This document shows, one piece after another, positions 46,559-55,713 of a stretch of DNA of 64,000 nt. The notes below the pieces were generated by a model. It was not told where the DNA came from. It did not search any database and worked only from the letters and a program-made list of their open reading frames with translations. Origin of the DNA: Acidobacteriota bacterium (GTDB lineage: Bacteria > Acidobacteriota > Blastocatellia > Chloracidobacteriales > Chloracidobacteriaceae); contig JACQXX010000052.1 of NCBI GenBank assembly GCA_016208495.1, positions 1-64,000 on the forward strand. The letters run 5' to 3'. A program made the translations under genes and the position numbers. Within the stretch, counting starts at the first letter, position 1. Every line of letters begins with the position of its first letter.

Positions 46559-46971
46559 GAATGAAGAAAGCGGCTAGTGGTTAGTGGCTAGTGGTTAGTG
46601 GTTAGTGGCTAGTGATTAGTGGCTAGTGATTAGTGGTTAGTTCTTGGTGCTTGCAGCAGTTCTTTGTTTGAATGTTTTCCCAATTTCAAATCCAAAAGGA
46701 TACCGAATTGGAATACTCATTGACTTCAATCAAGCGAGAAAAAGTCAAGAGTTCCGCCTTCAGGCGGGGTTGTCTCCCAAATTTGGTCTAAAGGGATGCT
46801 GGGCCGCCGAAAGGCAGGACTCTTGACTCGATCTCAATTTCCAAATAAAGAATTGCTGTGGTGCCGGCCTCTTAGTTTTTGGTTTTTCTTCGAAAATATT
46901 GATTTCTAACCACTAACCACTAACCACTAACCACTAACCACTCTCTTCATTCTTCATTCTTCACTCATTTT
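46559..46971. repeat. Gene-free stretch with heptamers and a second palindrome type
   Basis: TTAGTGG/CTAGTGG/TTAGTGA heptamers fill 46572-46640. A 24-bp imperfect palindrome follows: GTCAAGAGTTCCGCCTTCAG (46744-46763) faces its near complement at 46804-46827. A related single arm occurs at 62324-62347. Near the end are ACTAACC heptamers (about 46908-46940) and TTCATTC units (46943-46964), directly before the next gene. Confidence 0.75.
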
Positions 46972-47850
46972 ATGCCGCAGTTTCCATTTTTTTCAAAAAT
47001 GAAGTGGCTCTGGTCTGGTACTTCCGGCAAAACGATTGCGATCCTGATGCATGAAAATGATCGGAAGGCTGATCTGTTTCAGTGGGTTATCGCCTATCTG
47101 GCAGAGATATGGGAAGCAGATGGCCATCGAGTGAAATTTGTTTTCGGCGTGAACAAATTTGTACCAGCGGATCTGGCGATTTTACACGTTGACCTTTCGG
47201 TTGTCCCCGATGAGTACATCGAATTTGGCCGGCGGTACCCCCTCACCTTGAATGGTGAAGTGAACGATATTCGCAAATCAGTTATCAGCACCAACCTGGT
47301 CCGTTCTGGCAATACATACTCCGGCCCGGTGATGGTCAAATCTGATTTGAACTATGGTGGTTTCCCCGAACGACGACTCAATCGGTTCCAGGATCCTGGT
47401 TCAGCTTCAGGAATTGATTCGCCGCTGGATTACAGGGTTTTTGATAACCTTCACGCCGTTCCAGAAGCGGTTTGGAATTCTCCGGAACTGGTCGTTGAAA
47501 AATTTCTGCCAGAATTCGACGGAGACCTGTATTGCATCCGCAATTATCTGTTTCTTGGCGACCAGATGAATTGCATGCGGCGTTTTTCAAAGCATCCAGT
47601 GGTCAATGGCAAAACCCAAACTGGCAAAGAAGAAATCGAACCTCACCCCGAAATTGTCGAACTGCGGCACAAACTCGGCTTTGACTATGGCAAATTTGAC
47701 TATGTCATCCACAATGGCCAGGCAATTTTACTTGATGCGAATAAAACCGTTGGTGCCGTGACTCGATCCAAATCTTCCCCAATTCAAGAGCAACGGCGAA
47801 TGCGCGCCACCGGACTTTATTCTTATTTTGCAAGAGAGCAAACTCATTGA
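46972..47850 (+). CDS. ATP-grasp-like protein
   Basis: 292 residues. The pattern fits the ATP-grasp fold: a middle strand VMVKSDLNYGG, then VVEKFLPEFDGD, and a metal/nucleotide-binding end in FDYVIHNGQAILLDANKTVG. ATP-grasp enzymes join a carboxylate to an amine or thiol using ATP; which substrate is unknown. It lies between the VWA and SWIM genes on the same strand. ATP-grasp enzymes are not part of the usual four-gene yeh-like set, so it may be a cargo gene or a functional addition. The start has no Shine-Dalgarno and follows TTCATTC units. Confidence 0.75.
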   Translation: MPQFPFFSKMKWLWSGTSGKTIAILMHENDRKADLFQWVIAYLAEIWEADGHRVKFVFGVNKFVPADLAILHVDLSVVPDEYIEFGRRYPLTLNGEVNDIRKSVISTNLVRSGNTYSGPVMVKSDLNYGGFPERRLNRFQDPGSASGIDSPLDYRVFDNLHAVPEAVWNSPELVVEKFLPEFDGDLYCIRNYLFLGDQMNCMRRFSKHPVVNGKTQTGKEEIEPHPEIVELRHKLGFDYGKFDYVIHNGQAILLDANKTVGAVTRSKSSPIQEQRRMRATGLYSYFAREQTH

Positions 47851-47948
47851 ATTCAATACCAGTTTGTAGTCAGCCGTCAGTCATCAGTCGTTTGCCGCGA
47901 GGACTTGAGCGGCTGTTTTTTCTTCATTCTCAATTCTTCATTCTTCAC
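47850..47948 (-). repeat. Dispersed repeat before the SWIM gene
   Basis: Reading on the minus strand it contains GAAGAATTGAGAATGAAG, GCCGCTCAAGTCCTCG, heptamer-like GACTGATGACTGACGGCTGA and ACTACAAACTGGTATT. These are the same blocks that bracket the MoxR gene (30370-30394 and 31538-31590). On the plus strand it ends two bases before the SWIM start. Confidence 0.65.
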
Positions 47949-47949
47949 T

Positions 47950-50094
47950 ATGCTTTCCAGCCTTCACCGCCAGCTTGCCGCTTTTGATGACGCCGCCTTC
48001 GAAGCCCTCGCCAACAAAGGACTGGTGCGTCGGGCTCGCAAGGATTTGCAAAGTGGTGTCCTGCCTGAAGTTGTGGCTGATACTGAACAGGAACTGGTAC
48101 TCCGGGTCGCCGAAGCAACCGTGACCTTGACCGAACAGGGGCCCCCGAAAGCCCGCTGTTCCTGCCCCGCCGTTGACGTTTGTCGGCATATCCTGATGGC
48201 CTGTTTGTGGGTCAAGGAGTTATCAGTTCCAGCCAATGAAGTTGCCCCGGTTCAACCACTCACGACAACCACAAATGAAGTGGTAAAAGATGATTTGGCG
48301 ACGGCCACCGACCAGTTGCTTTCCGTTTCTCTGGAGGCGCTCATTCGCTGGGCCGGGAAAACCACGCTGAAACAGGCTCGGAGCGCCTTGCTTTCAAACC
48401 CAAGGCTGGAAATTTCGACGGGCGGGGCGATGGTTTTTCAGATTCCTGATTTCAATGTTACCTGCCGGTATTTTTCCCAGTCGGGTCTTATGGGAATGCT
48501 GTGTTCGTGCAAAGCTCGCGAAGTGTGCTTTCACCGGGTTCTGGCCGTGCTGCTCTTCCAACAACGGCATGGGAAAACACCCGACGGAGCCGGCTCGGAA
48601 TCACAAGCGCTGAAAGAATCAAATGAAACACCACGGAGTCGGGCTGATATTCTGAACGCTGCCCAGAAACTCCTTGAAGAAATCGTGGCCATCGGCCTGT
48701 GTCATTTGACCGAAACCACCCAACAACGGCTGGCGACACTGGCCATCTCAGCCACCGGGGTCAATCTTCCACGACTGGCGCTTGGGTTGCGAACGCTTTC
48801 CAGTGAAGTTGGACTACAACTCCAGCGCAACGCCCGTGCCGACCTGCATCGCTTTTTTCTGATCCTGGCTCGAACCCATGCCTTGTGTCGAGCACTGACT
48901 CACACGGATAACCATCACTCCCGAAGCGACCTGATTGGCCAGCATCGAACGGTTTATCACGAAGCTGGCACGTTGGATCTCATTGGAGTTGGGGCATATG
49001 CCTGGGAAACTCCGTCAGGATATGCCGGGTTAACCGTGCTCTTTTGGGAGAATTCCACGCGCCAGTGGCACACCTGGTCCGAAGCCCGTCCGGTTTTTCA
49101 AGGAGTTGGGTTTGATCCGCAAGCCCGGTATCTCCAGGAAGGCCCCTGGTCAGGCATGCTCAATCCAGCCCAGGTATCACAGCATCGGTTTGCGCTCTTC
49201 CGCAGCCGTCGGAACCCACAATTCCGACTTTCGGGCAGCTCACAGAGTCGAGCCTTTCTCAAAAAGATGACCAGCCCCAGGGAATTGCAGTTTGGGTCAA
49301 TGTTGTTTTCAAATTGGAATCAACTCAGAGCCTACGCCACCACCATCTGGCCAATGGGACTGGCCGAACCCAATCCAAATGCCGGCTTCGTGGTCGTGCA
49401 GCCCGCAAGCTGGGGCCAACGCTGGTTTGATGAAACCGAACAAGCCCTTTTTTGGGAATTATTTGATGATACAGGCGATGAGATTCCGCTGATGGTACCC
49501 TACCGAAAGCTTGATCAACCACGAATCAACCAGCTTGAAGCACTATCGCCAGCGATGGATGCCATTTGGGGCGTGGTGGCGCGGCTGGAATTACACCGCT
49601 CCCAACTGGTGCTCGCTCCGGTTTCGCTGCTCAGAATGCCGGATGGGGATGCTCCGACCGTCATCAATCTCGGGCTCACCGAAACCACCAGCCAGCCGAT
49701 CAGCAACCTTCCGAAGAAACAACCAGGAAGCGTCATTGAATCAGAAGTGGAAACCGAGGTTGAACCAGGAATTGAGATCGCAGACGACGTTCAATCCCCG
49801 ATCTCTGGCTGGCTGCAGTCCCTCACTGACACGCTCCAATCAATGGCTGAGTCTGGCGGTGCGACCCTGCTTGTATCGCATCAGACAGCACTTACATCAC
49901 TGGCGAAACATTTTGAAAATATTGGAATGACAGCAGTTACCACAACCATCAGACCACTGCTGGACACATCCTCGACACGTCCGGGCGCGATGCTGCACGC
50001 ACGGTATGTTTGCCAGCTTTGCCTTGAAGCCGAGCGAAGGTTGCGACTGGCACCATCGTTTTTGTCCCCCTGCCCCCTCAATGAGATTCGTTGA
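47950..50094 (+). CDS. SWIM zinc-finger protein (YehQ-like)
   Basis: 714 residues from 47950; an open frame reaches back to 47905 but is made of repeat sequence. Two SWIM-type zinc fingers are visible: CSCPAVDVCRH (from Cys70) and CSCKAREVCFH (from Cys185). The rest is a long domain of unknown fold, with an acidic stretch near 595-620. SWIM fingers bind nucleic acid or protein. This is the fourth member of the MoxR-DUF5682-VWA-SWIM set. Its stop overlaps the end of the convergent CHAT gene by 17 bp, so the two transcripts would be antisense at their ends. Confidence 0.88.
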   Translation: MLSSLHRQLAAFDDAAFEALANKGLVRRARKDLQSGVLPEVVADTEQELVLRVAEATVTLTEQGPPKARCSCPAVDVCRHILMACLWVKELSVPANEVAPVQPLTTTTNEVVKDDLATATDQLLSVSLEALIRWAGKTTLKQARSALLSNPRLEISTGGAMVFQIPDFNVTCRYFSQSGLMGMLCSCKAREVCFHRVLAVLLFQQRHGKTPDGAGSESQALKESNETPRSRADILNAAQKLLEEIVAIGLCHLTETTQQRLATLAISATGVNLPRLALGLRTLSSEVGLQLQRNARADLHRFFLILARTHALCRALTHTDNHHSRSDLIGQHRTVYHEAGTLDLIGVGAYAWETPSGYAGLTVLFWENSTRQWHTWSEARPVFQGVGFDPQARYLQEGPWSGMLNPAQVSQHRFALFRSRRNPQFRLSGSSQSRAFLKKMTSPRELQFGSMLFSNWNQLRAYATTIWPMGLAEPNPNAGFVVVQPASWGQRWFDETEQALFWELFDDTGDEIPLMVPYRKLDQPRINQLEALSPAMDAIWGVVARLELHRSQLVLAPVSLLRMPDGDAPTVINLGLTETTSQPISNLPKKQPGSVIESEVETEVEPGIEIADDVQSPISGWLQSLTDTLQSMAESGGATLLVSHQTALTSLAKHFENIGMTAVTTTIRPLLDTSSTRPGAMLHARYVCQLCLEAERRLRLAPSFLSPCPLNEIR

Positions 50095-53000
50095 GCGGCC
50101 TCCACTCACCTGATTGGATAAACGCCGCCCAGTAAAACGGATGCCTCCACTTTGGATTTTTCACCATTTCCAGTTGGGTGTTTTGCAGCGCTTCGCTCCG
50201 ACCTTCCCCAGCTTTCAACCGGCGATAGAAATTGGTCATCAGCTCTTTGGTGCCTTCATCTGAAACCTGCCACAGGCTCATCACTTGCGATTCACTTCCG
50301 GCCAGTACCAAAGCACGCCGCAATCCATACACACCATCTCCTTTTTTGACTTCCCCAAGGCCGGTTTCACAGGCTGAAAGAACAACCAGTTTGGTGCCCC
50401 ATAAATTCAGTTGCGCCGTTTCCAGTGCTGTTAAAATGGAATCTCCGCTTGAAGCCGTTCCGCCGTTGGCTCCGGCAAAAAACAGAGCGGCTCTCAGCAA
50501 AGGATTGGCCTCACGAATTTTTTCCAGATTACCATCAGCCTCTCGTTCCAGGAGTCTCAACGGCAGCCCTGGTTCAGAGGTGACGGCTTCCTCTGTCACA
50601 ACATCGGGTAAAAATGTGCCATGTGTTGCCAGGTGAAGGATTTGTGGACTTTGCAGCCCCAAGATTGCCTGCTTGGTGGCTTCCTTGCGCTTTTTTAAGA
50701 TGGTTTCTGGGTAAAGTTGTTGAATTTTGGCCCCTTCCTGAGCCGTACTGGCCAACCGTGTCAGGGAATGAAACACCTGCCCACCGAGTTGGGGTCCAGT
50801 GCCTTCACCGTAATCCGGGTCTGTGAGCACCAGCGGTGGCGACTGGCTTTCAAGTTTGGTTTGTAACCGGAGCAAATCACGCCCGCTGGTCAAATAGGTT
50901 AACGTGTACTTTTCAACCAGATACTTGCCCTGCTCATCCACAAGGGCAGAAAAAGGAATCAGATTGAGTGACCCATCCGGTGAAATCAACAGATGTTTGA
51001 TCGGACCAGCCAACCGGCGAACCGGTTGCATGACCAGTTGATCCATCAATCGCGCCTGTGCATTCACCGTCACGGCCCTGGATTGTGGGATAGAACTCAG
51101 TTTCAAACTTCGAAGGGTTCCAAGTGGGCTTTCCGGGTTGCGTAACACGGCCAGAAAATCAGCTACGGCCTTATCAATCGTCTTCACGTCTCCTAAATCA
51201 ACCCATTGAATCTCAGGATTTGGAGTTTTGTGCTCCACACTTTGGGTTGATGACCCGGAACCCGGCTTCAACACATAGGCCACATAATGCGGGGTCTCAA
51301 ACCTTTGGGCTTTCGCATTCAAAGGGCGGTAACTGGCAAATTCGACCAGTACTCCATCTTTTGGAATCGCCTGCTGAACGGCTTCTAAAGTGATGGGTTG
51401 GGTTTGTACCTTAAATTTCGTACTCCGGGCGCTCACGCTGGCTTCAGCCTGATCAGCTTGTTCCGTCAAGGCTTTGAGCCGGGCCTGGTAGGCTTCGCCT
51501 CCCTCACGCCCTGGTCCCTGCAGGGTAAACTTTGCCAACTGTTGTTTGGACAAGGTGAGTTCATCCAGGAGTTTTTGGTCTTCCGGCGACGCCCTCCGTC
51601 TGAGCACTTCAATGCTATTGGCCATGGCATCGAGCGCCCGCCCCTTGCGGCGCAGGATAATCATGAAAGCCGCCCGCAGGGCCTCAGGATCTGTTGGGGC
51701 ATGGTTGATATTGAGCGAAAGCGTGTCGTCGGTGTGATGAGCGGTTTTTTTTAAATACAGTAATTTCTGACGTTCCGATCCAGTCACCAGGTTGAGCAAA
51801 AAATCCTGTTCGGTGAGTTCATTGGTCCGTATCTGAGCCGCCAGAGCCAGGGCGATTTGATCTTGAGCCTGATAGATCCCAGCCAGGTTATTGAAGTTCA
51901 ACGCCAATGTGGGATGATGGTCGCCAAAAACCTTCGCTCGAATCGCCAGTGCCCGTTCATACAACTCCCGAGCCCTGGAGAAAGTGCCTCTGGCCCAATT
52001 AACCATGGCCAGGTTACTGAGACTGGTGGCCACCATCGGGTGATCAGCACCAAACACCTTTTCCCGGATCGCCAGCGCCCGCTGATGAAATTCTTCGGCT
52101 TTCGTGACGTCTCCCTTGACCAGATACAAAGCCCCCAGATTGTTGAGACTGGTGGCAACGTCTGGATGGTGCGGCCCCAGAACCTTCTCGCGAATGGCCA
52201 GGGCCTGTTGATACAGCGGCTCCGCTTTTGCGAAATTGCCCTGGTCACGATAGACCGCAGCCAGATTGTTGAGATTGTTTGCCAGATCGGGATGATTTGG
52301 CCCCAGCATTTTCTCCCGAATCGCCAGTGCCCGCTGTAAGAGGGGTTCAGCCTGGGCATAATCGCCCCGGTTACGATACACCCCAGCTAAATTGTTGAGG
52401 CTCTCAGCGACAGCAAGGTGAATCTCCCCAAATACCTTCTCGCGAATGGCCAGTGATCGTTGATACAGGGGTTCCGCCTTTGGGTAATCACTTTGGCTGT
52501 AATAGAGGGCCCCCAAATTATTGAGGGTGGCTGCCAGATCGGAATACTGTGACCCAATTTTTTCCCAGATGGCGACTGCCTGCAGGTACAATGATTCGGC
52601 AGCCAAATAATCGCCCTTATTGTAATACAGCACCCCCAGATTATTCAGGCTATTGGCCACCTCGGTGTGGTCATTCCCACAGAGCGTCTTTTTTATTGTT
52701 AAGGACCGCACCAGCAGATCTTCAGCTTTTGAGAACTCACCTTTTGTCCGGTACAAATTGCCTAAGTCGCTCAGGCATCGGGCGACTTCGAGCGATTCAG
52801 GGCCAACCACCTTTTCCCGAATGGCCAGTGCCCGTTGGAACGCCGCTTCGGTCTGCGGGTAATTCCCTTGAGCTTGAAAAATTCTGGCCTGGGTGAAAAG
52901 ACTGTCGGCCACCAGCGGATGGTCGGCGCCGAAGGTCTGCTCACTTTTTTCAACGGCCTGCGAAGCCAACGCCATGCTTTCCGTGAATTTCCCGGCCTGG

Positions 53001-53530
53001 CGTAATTTGCCGGCTTTCTCCAGCAGGGTTTCGACCTCAGATTCAACCAGGTTTTCGGCGGTAGCTGCCCGTAAAAGTTTGATGTTCAATTCATATGTAC
53101 CGGCTGATGACACTTTTTCAACCGAAGCAATTTCAAGTCGGTATATGCCAGCCCTGGCCAGGACAAATGACAGCGGCTCGGGCCCCGCATTGCCATTGGG
53201 GCTATCTACTTCTCGGAGCAACGTACCACTTGAATCACTCAGCCGCACAATGACATCAATGCCTTTTTGCTCGACCACAAGTTTCACGTACTCGTCGGCA
53301 TTTGCAGTGAAGTGATAGGTGTGGGACTCGCCGCCGTTGAGTTTTTGCTCAAGGATTTCGCCAGGACGCGGGATTTGAAAAACTCTTGAAGATGGATTCT
53401 CCCCAGATGATGACGGTGAGGGCTGTTCCTGGACAAGACCCTCGGGTAGCACACTCAATAACCCACTCAGGAACAGTATCGCCCCGACAAGATAAACTCC
53501 GGCGTGCAGTTTGACACCTGAAACAACCAT
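50078..53530 (-). CDS. TPR-CHAT caspase-like protease, exported (sixth)
   Basis: 1150 residues. N-terminal hydrophobic segment (VYLVGAILFLSGLLSVL), PPC-like beta domain (GEILEQKLNGGESHTYHFTA), nine 42-residue kinesin-light-chain-type TPRs from about 190 to 570, then CHAT with His970 (HLATHGTFL) and Cys1054 (LSACETGLG). It belongs to the same subfamily as the three tandem genes but is more distant and lies on the other strand. It has a Gly/Ser-rich inset (GSGSSTQ) in the CHAT entry. It overlaps the SWIM gene end by 17 bp. The start has AAGGAAG about nine bases upstream. Confidence 0.92.
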   Translation of the reverse strand: MVVSGVKLHAGVYLVGAILFLSGLLSVLPEGLVQEQPSPSSSGENPSSRVFQIPRPGEILEQKLNGGESHTYHFTANADEYVKLVVEQKGIDVIVRLSDSSGTLLREVDSPNGNAGPEPLSFVLARAGIYRLEIASVEKVSSAGTYELNIKLLRAATAENLVESEVETLLEKAGKLRQAGKFTESMALASQAVEKSEQTFGADHPLVADSLFTQARIFQAQGNYPQTEAAFQRALAIREKVVGPESLEVARCLSDLGNLYRTKGEFSKAEDLLVRSLTIKKTLCGNDHTEVANSLNNLGVLYYNKGDYLAAESLYLQAVAIWEKIGSQYSDLAATLNNLGALYYSQSDYPKAEPLYQRSLAIREKVFGEIHLAVAESLNNLAGVYRNRGDYAQAEPLLQRALAIREKMLGPNHPDLANNLNNLAAVYRDQGNFAKAEPLYQQALAIREKVLGPHHPDVATSLNNLGALYLVKGDVTKAEEFHQRALAIREKVFGADHPMVATSLSNLAMVNWARGTFSRARELYERALAIRAKVFGDHHPTLALNFNNLAGIYQAQDQIALALAAQIRTNELTEQDFLLNLVTGSERQKLLYLKKTAHHTDDTLSLNINHAPTDPEALRAAFMIILRRKGRALDAMANSIEVLRRRASPEDQKLLDELTLSKQQLAKFTLQGPGREGGEAYQARLKALTEQADQAEASVSARSTKFKVQTQPITLEAVQQAIPKDGVLVEFASYRPLNAKAQRFETPHYVAYVLKPGSGSSTQSVEHKTPNPEIQWVDLGDVKTIDKAVADFLAVLRNPESPLGTLRSLKLSSIPQSRAVTVNAQARLMDQLVMQPVRRLAGPIKHLLISPDGSLNLIPFSALVDEQGKYLVEKYTLTYLTSGRDLLRLQTKLESQSPPLVLTDPDYGEGTGPQLGGQVFHSLTRLASTAQEGAKIQQLYPETILKKRKEATKQAILGLQSPQILHLATHGTFLPDVVTEEAVTSEPGLPLRLLEREADGNLEKIREANPLLRAALFFAGANGGTASSGDSILTALETAQLNLWGTKLVVLSACETGLGEVKKGDGVYGLRRALVLAGSESQVMSLWQVSDEGTKELMTNFYRRLKAGEGRSEALQNTQLEMVKNPKWRHPFYWAAFIQSGEWRPLNESH

Positions 53531-53647
53531 AGGTCTCGCTTCCTTCAGAACCTGAAAGTACGTCTCTCGCGATTCAGTTGAGCGGTTTCAACTGAGCTTC
53601 AAATCTGGTTTGAAACTACAATAAGTCGCACACACTGGTTGCGAAGG

Positions 53648-53866
53648 TCAACCATAGATTTTCAGAAAAAGGTTTAGAGCATCGTCCTCAGACGAGAAAT
53701 TTTTGCTTCCGTCCCACTCGTCAGGTCTCACGCCTGAAGCGTTACTCTGAGCCGAAATCACCTGATGGAAATTCCACTCGTCAATTTTCACCGAATTGAA
53801 AGCAACGAGAGCGGCAAGGCCAATACCGACTCCAAAACAGACGAAAAACATAGCCAATCGGCTCAC
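53648..53866 (-). CDS. Small single-helix membrane protein, unknown
   Basis: 72 residues with one N-terminal hydrophobic helix (LAMFFVCFGVGIGLAALVAF) and a polar tail with DEWDGSKNFSSEDDALNL. The start is GTG or the ATG at 53851; neither has a good ribosome-binding site. It could be real since a strong inverted repeat lies directly upstream, but a chance frame is possible. Confidence 0.4.
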   Translation of the reverse strand: MSRLAMFFVCFGVGIGLAALVAFNSVKIDEWNFHQVISAQSNASGVRPDEWDGSKNFSSEDDALNLFLKIYG

Positions 53867-54501
53867 AAAATGACGAATCTTTTCTTTCTGTAAATTTTTC
53901 CGTGATGGATTCGATGAATTGGAAACTCATGGTTTCAACCTTGTTCCAAAAAAACCCATCACGGAAAAATTTACAGAAGGAATCTTTTTCCCGCCAGGAA
54001 GATGAATTTTTGAGCCGTGACCAATTTTGAGGATTTGCTTCGTTGGTGATAATGAACACGAACGACTCACCATTCAAAACACGCCAAGGATGAACTCCCA
54101 ATGATCTGAAGAAGGGTTCGCTTTGTATATGACGGCCTTTTCACTTTTATTTTTTTGGACAGTCGCTTTCTTTTCACACCCAATACATTCAACACCGTAT
54201 CCAACCGCTATCGAATCTGACACCACACAAATTAGTTTTCTTCTCTCAGCGTCGCCAGTTCGATTTCAGGCAAATGTTTATTGGGAGCCAGATGGATCAC
54301 GCTTAGGCGCACTTCTTCAGCTCCAGGCCCCATAAGCGCCAGAATAAGAAAACCTGAATTCCTTCCGTGAACGCCCTTGCCAGGTCTGGGTTTCGTCCTG
54401 GCTGTGACCGTGGGCTTCGCACCACGGCTATTACACAACGACCCTGCGGGCCTCAAATCCTTATCCTGGCGCTTATGACCCCAAGCCCGAGGGTTTCAGT
54501 C
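53867..54501. repeat. Gene-free stretch with two inverted-repeat elements
   Basis: A perfect 23-bp inverted repeat (53886-53908 and 53956-53978; arm contains AAATTTTTCCGTGATGG) with a 47-bp spacer forms a strong hairpin. Farther on, 54326-54348 and 54460-54482 are near-complementary (CATAAGCGCCAG and CTGGCGCTTATG) and bracket about 110 bp, resembling a small non-coding element. Two short open frames here show no coding character. Confidence 0.65.
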
Positions 54502-55413
54502 CTACGTTCCCTTACAATTCCCACTAATCCACACCTCAACCTGACCTTTGAGGTTTTTCTGAGTTGATGAAGGAACCAGCTTTACTTGAAAATCGCTTGG
54601 GAAACAATTTTTCCGTTTGAAATAGTCACTGGCCAGACTGGCGACGGTTTTGGCTGTCGCGGCATCACCTGGGTCGAAATAGCGCACTTCGTTTGAGTAG
54701 GTGCCGGGGATGCGCTCTTCGCCCGGTGCCGGGAGTTGTTTCTGGTTGAGTTCGTCGCGAAACCCTTTGACCAGGGTTCGCTCAATATCTCCTTTAAATT
54801 GAACAAACACCGTTGGCAGAGTTGCCACTTTTTTCGGATCGGATTGGGCCGTTTCAGTAATAACCTGAAGGGCATCTTTAATTGAAGAATCGGTTGTTCC
54901 CCTGGTTACCTCAATGGCCAGGCTGGGGTTGGTTTCGGAAACCTGCTTGATGACGTTGAGCAATTCCTTGGTTTTTCCATTTGAATTATCTCTGACCACT
55001 TCGACGTTTTGATTCGCTTCATTGAGAGCCTGCTGGGCATTCCCCAAAATTCTTTGAACGTCATCATTGACCGCCTGAGCTTTGGTACGGGCGTTCTCAG
55101 CCTGAACCAGAGCGTCCTGTAACACAACATTGATATCCTTGTACTTACTCCACCCTAAAACCGAAAGAACCAATAAAAAAGATCCCATCACGACGGTTGC
55201 GATTTGGATTCGTTTGTAAAAAATATCCCACACCGCCAGGGCAACCTGATGTTCAACCACTTCCCGGTCCTTAAATTCTTCTTTCAGCAGGGCCTTGAGG
55301 AATGCCCGGCCTTCAGGTGTAGTCAATGACAGGTTGGGGTCAAGCAGGGTTCCACAATCACCACAATATTTTTTACCATCCGGGTTGCCAGCACTACATC
55401 GTGGACAATTCAT
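54502..55413 (-). CDS. Zinc-ribbon membrane protein with LytR_C-like domain
   Basis: 303 residues. An N-terminal zinc ribbon (CPRCSAGNPDGKKYCGDCG), a helix region, a membrane helix at about 72-92 (IATVVMGSFLLVLSVLGW), a coiled coil (about 97-170), and a C-terminal domain at about 190-303. The end (VRYFDPGDAATAKTVASLAS) recalls LytR_C/SPOR-like domains, which sit in the cell envelope. The topology would put the zinc ribbon in the cytosol and the rest outside. No start problem: the first Met is followed by CPRC. The gene stands alone. Confidence 0.75.
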   Translation of the reverse strand: MNCPRCSAGNPDGKKYCGDCGTLLDPNLSLTTPEGRAFLKALLKEEFKDREVVEHQVALAVWDIFYKRIQIATVVMGSFLLVLSVLGWSKYKDINVVLQDALVQAENARTKAQAVNDDVQRILGNAQQALNEANQNVEVVRDNSNGKTKELLNVIKQVSETNPSLAIEVTRGTTDSSIKDALQVITETAQSDPKKVATLPTVFVQFKGDIERTLVKGFRDELNQKQLPAPGEERIPGTYSNEVRYFDPGDAATAKTVASLASDYFKRKNCFPSDFQVKLVPSSTQKNLKGQVEVWISGNCKGT

Positions 55414-55713
55414 AGCGTCGCTCCTTCTTTGGAATGTCAGTCTTCCGGGCTTTTGAACTGGGGATTTTCCGTAGCCTCAAGTGTCAAAACCACTTACCCC
55501 TAAACGGATTCCAATGCAAGCGCTGTTTTGGTTTGGGCATTCAATTTGAGCCATCTTTTCAAGTAGGGCTCGAAAAAGCGCTATAACAGGTTGACGACAG
55601 CTCTTTGCTGGGCTGAAAATCGGCTATTCGCGTATTGGTGTTCACTCCCCACCCGCTGACGCAGGTGGTACTCACTATGCGCTACTTCGCTACTTCGCTA
55701 TTTCGTTCCTCAA
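55414..55713. other. Spacer with a single palindrome arm
   Basis: 300 bp without a gene. The only recognisable feature is one arm of the palindrome family (CACCCGCTGACGCAGGTGG, 55650-55668), also found at 6202-6272, then CGCTACTTCGCTACTTCGC in the last 35 bases. These short direct repeats lie just before the next start and contain no Shine-Dalgarno. Confidence 0.5.

Noticed and set aside
34351-53530. CHAT genes as part of a gasdermin cell-death operon
   Set aside because: Bacterial gasdermins are small proteins next to proteases. No gene of that size and character lies beside the CHAT genes.
54123-54567. Two short + strand open frames (70 and 66 residues)
   Set aside because: They run through an inverted-repeat element, lack ribosome-binding sites and have no recognisable features.
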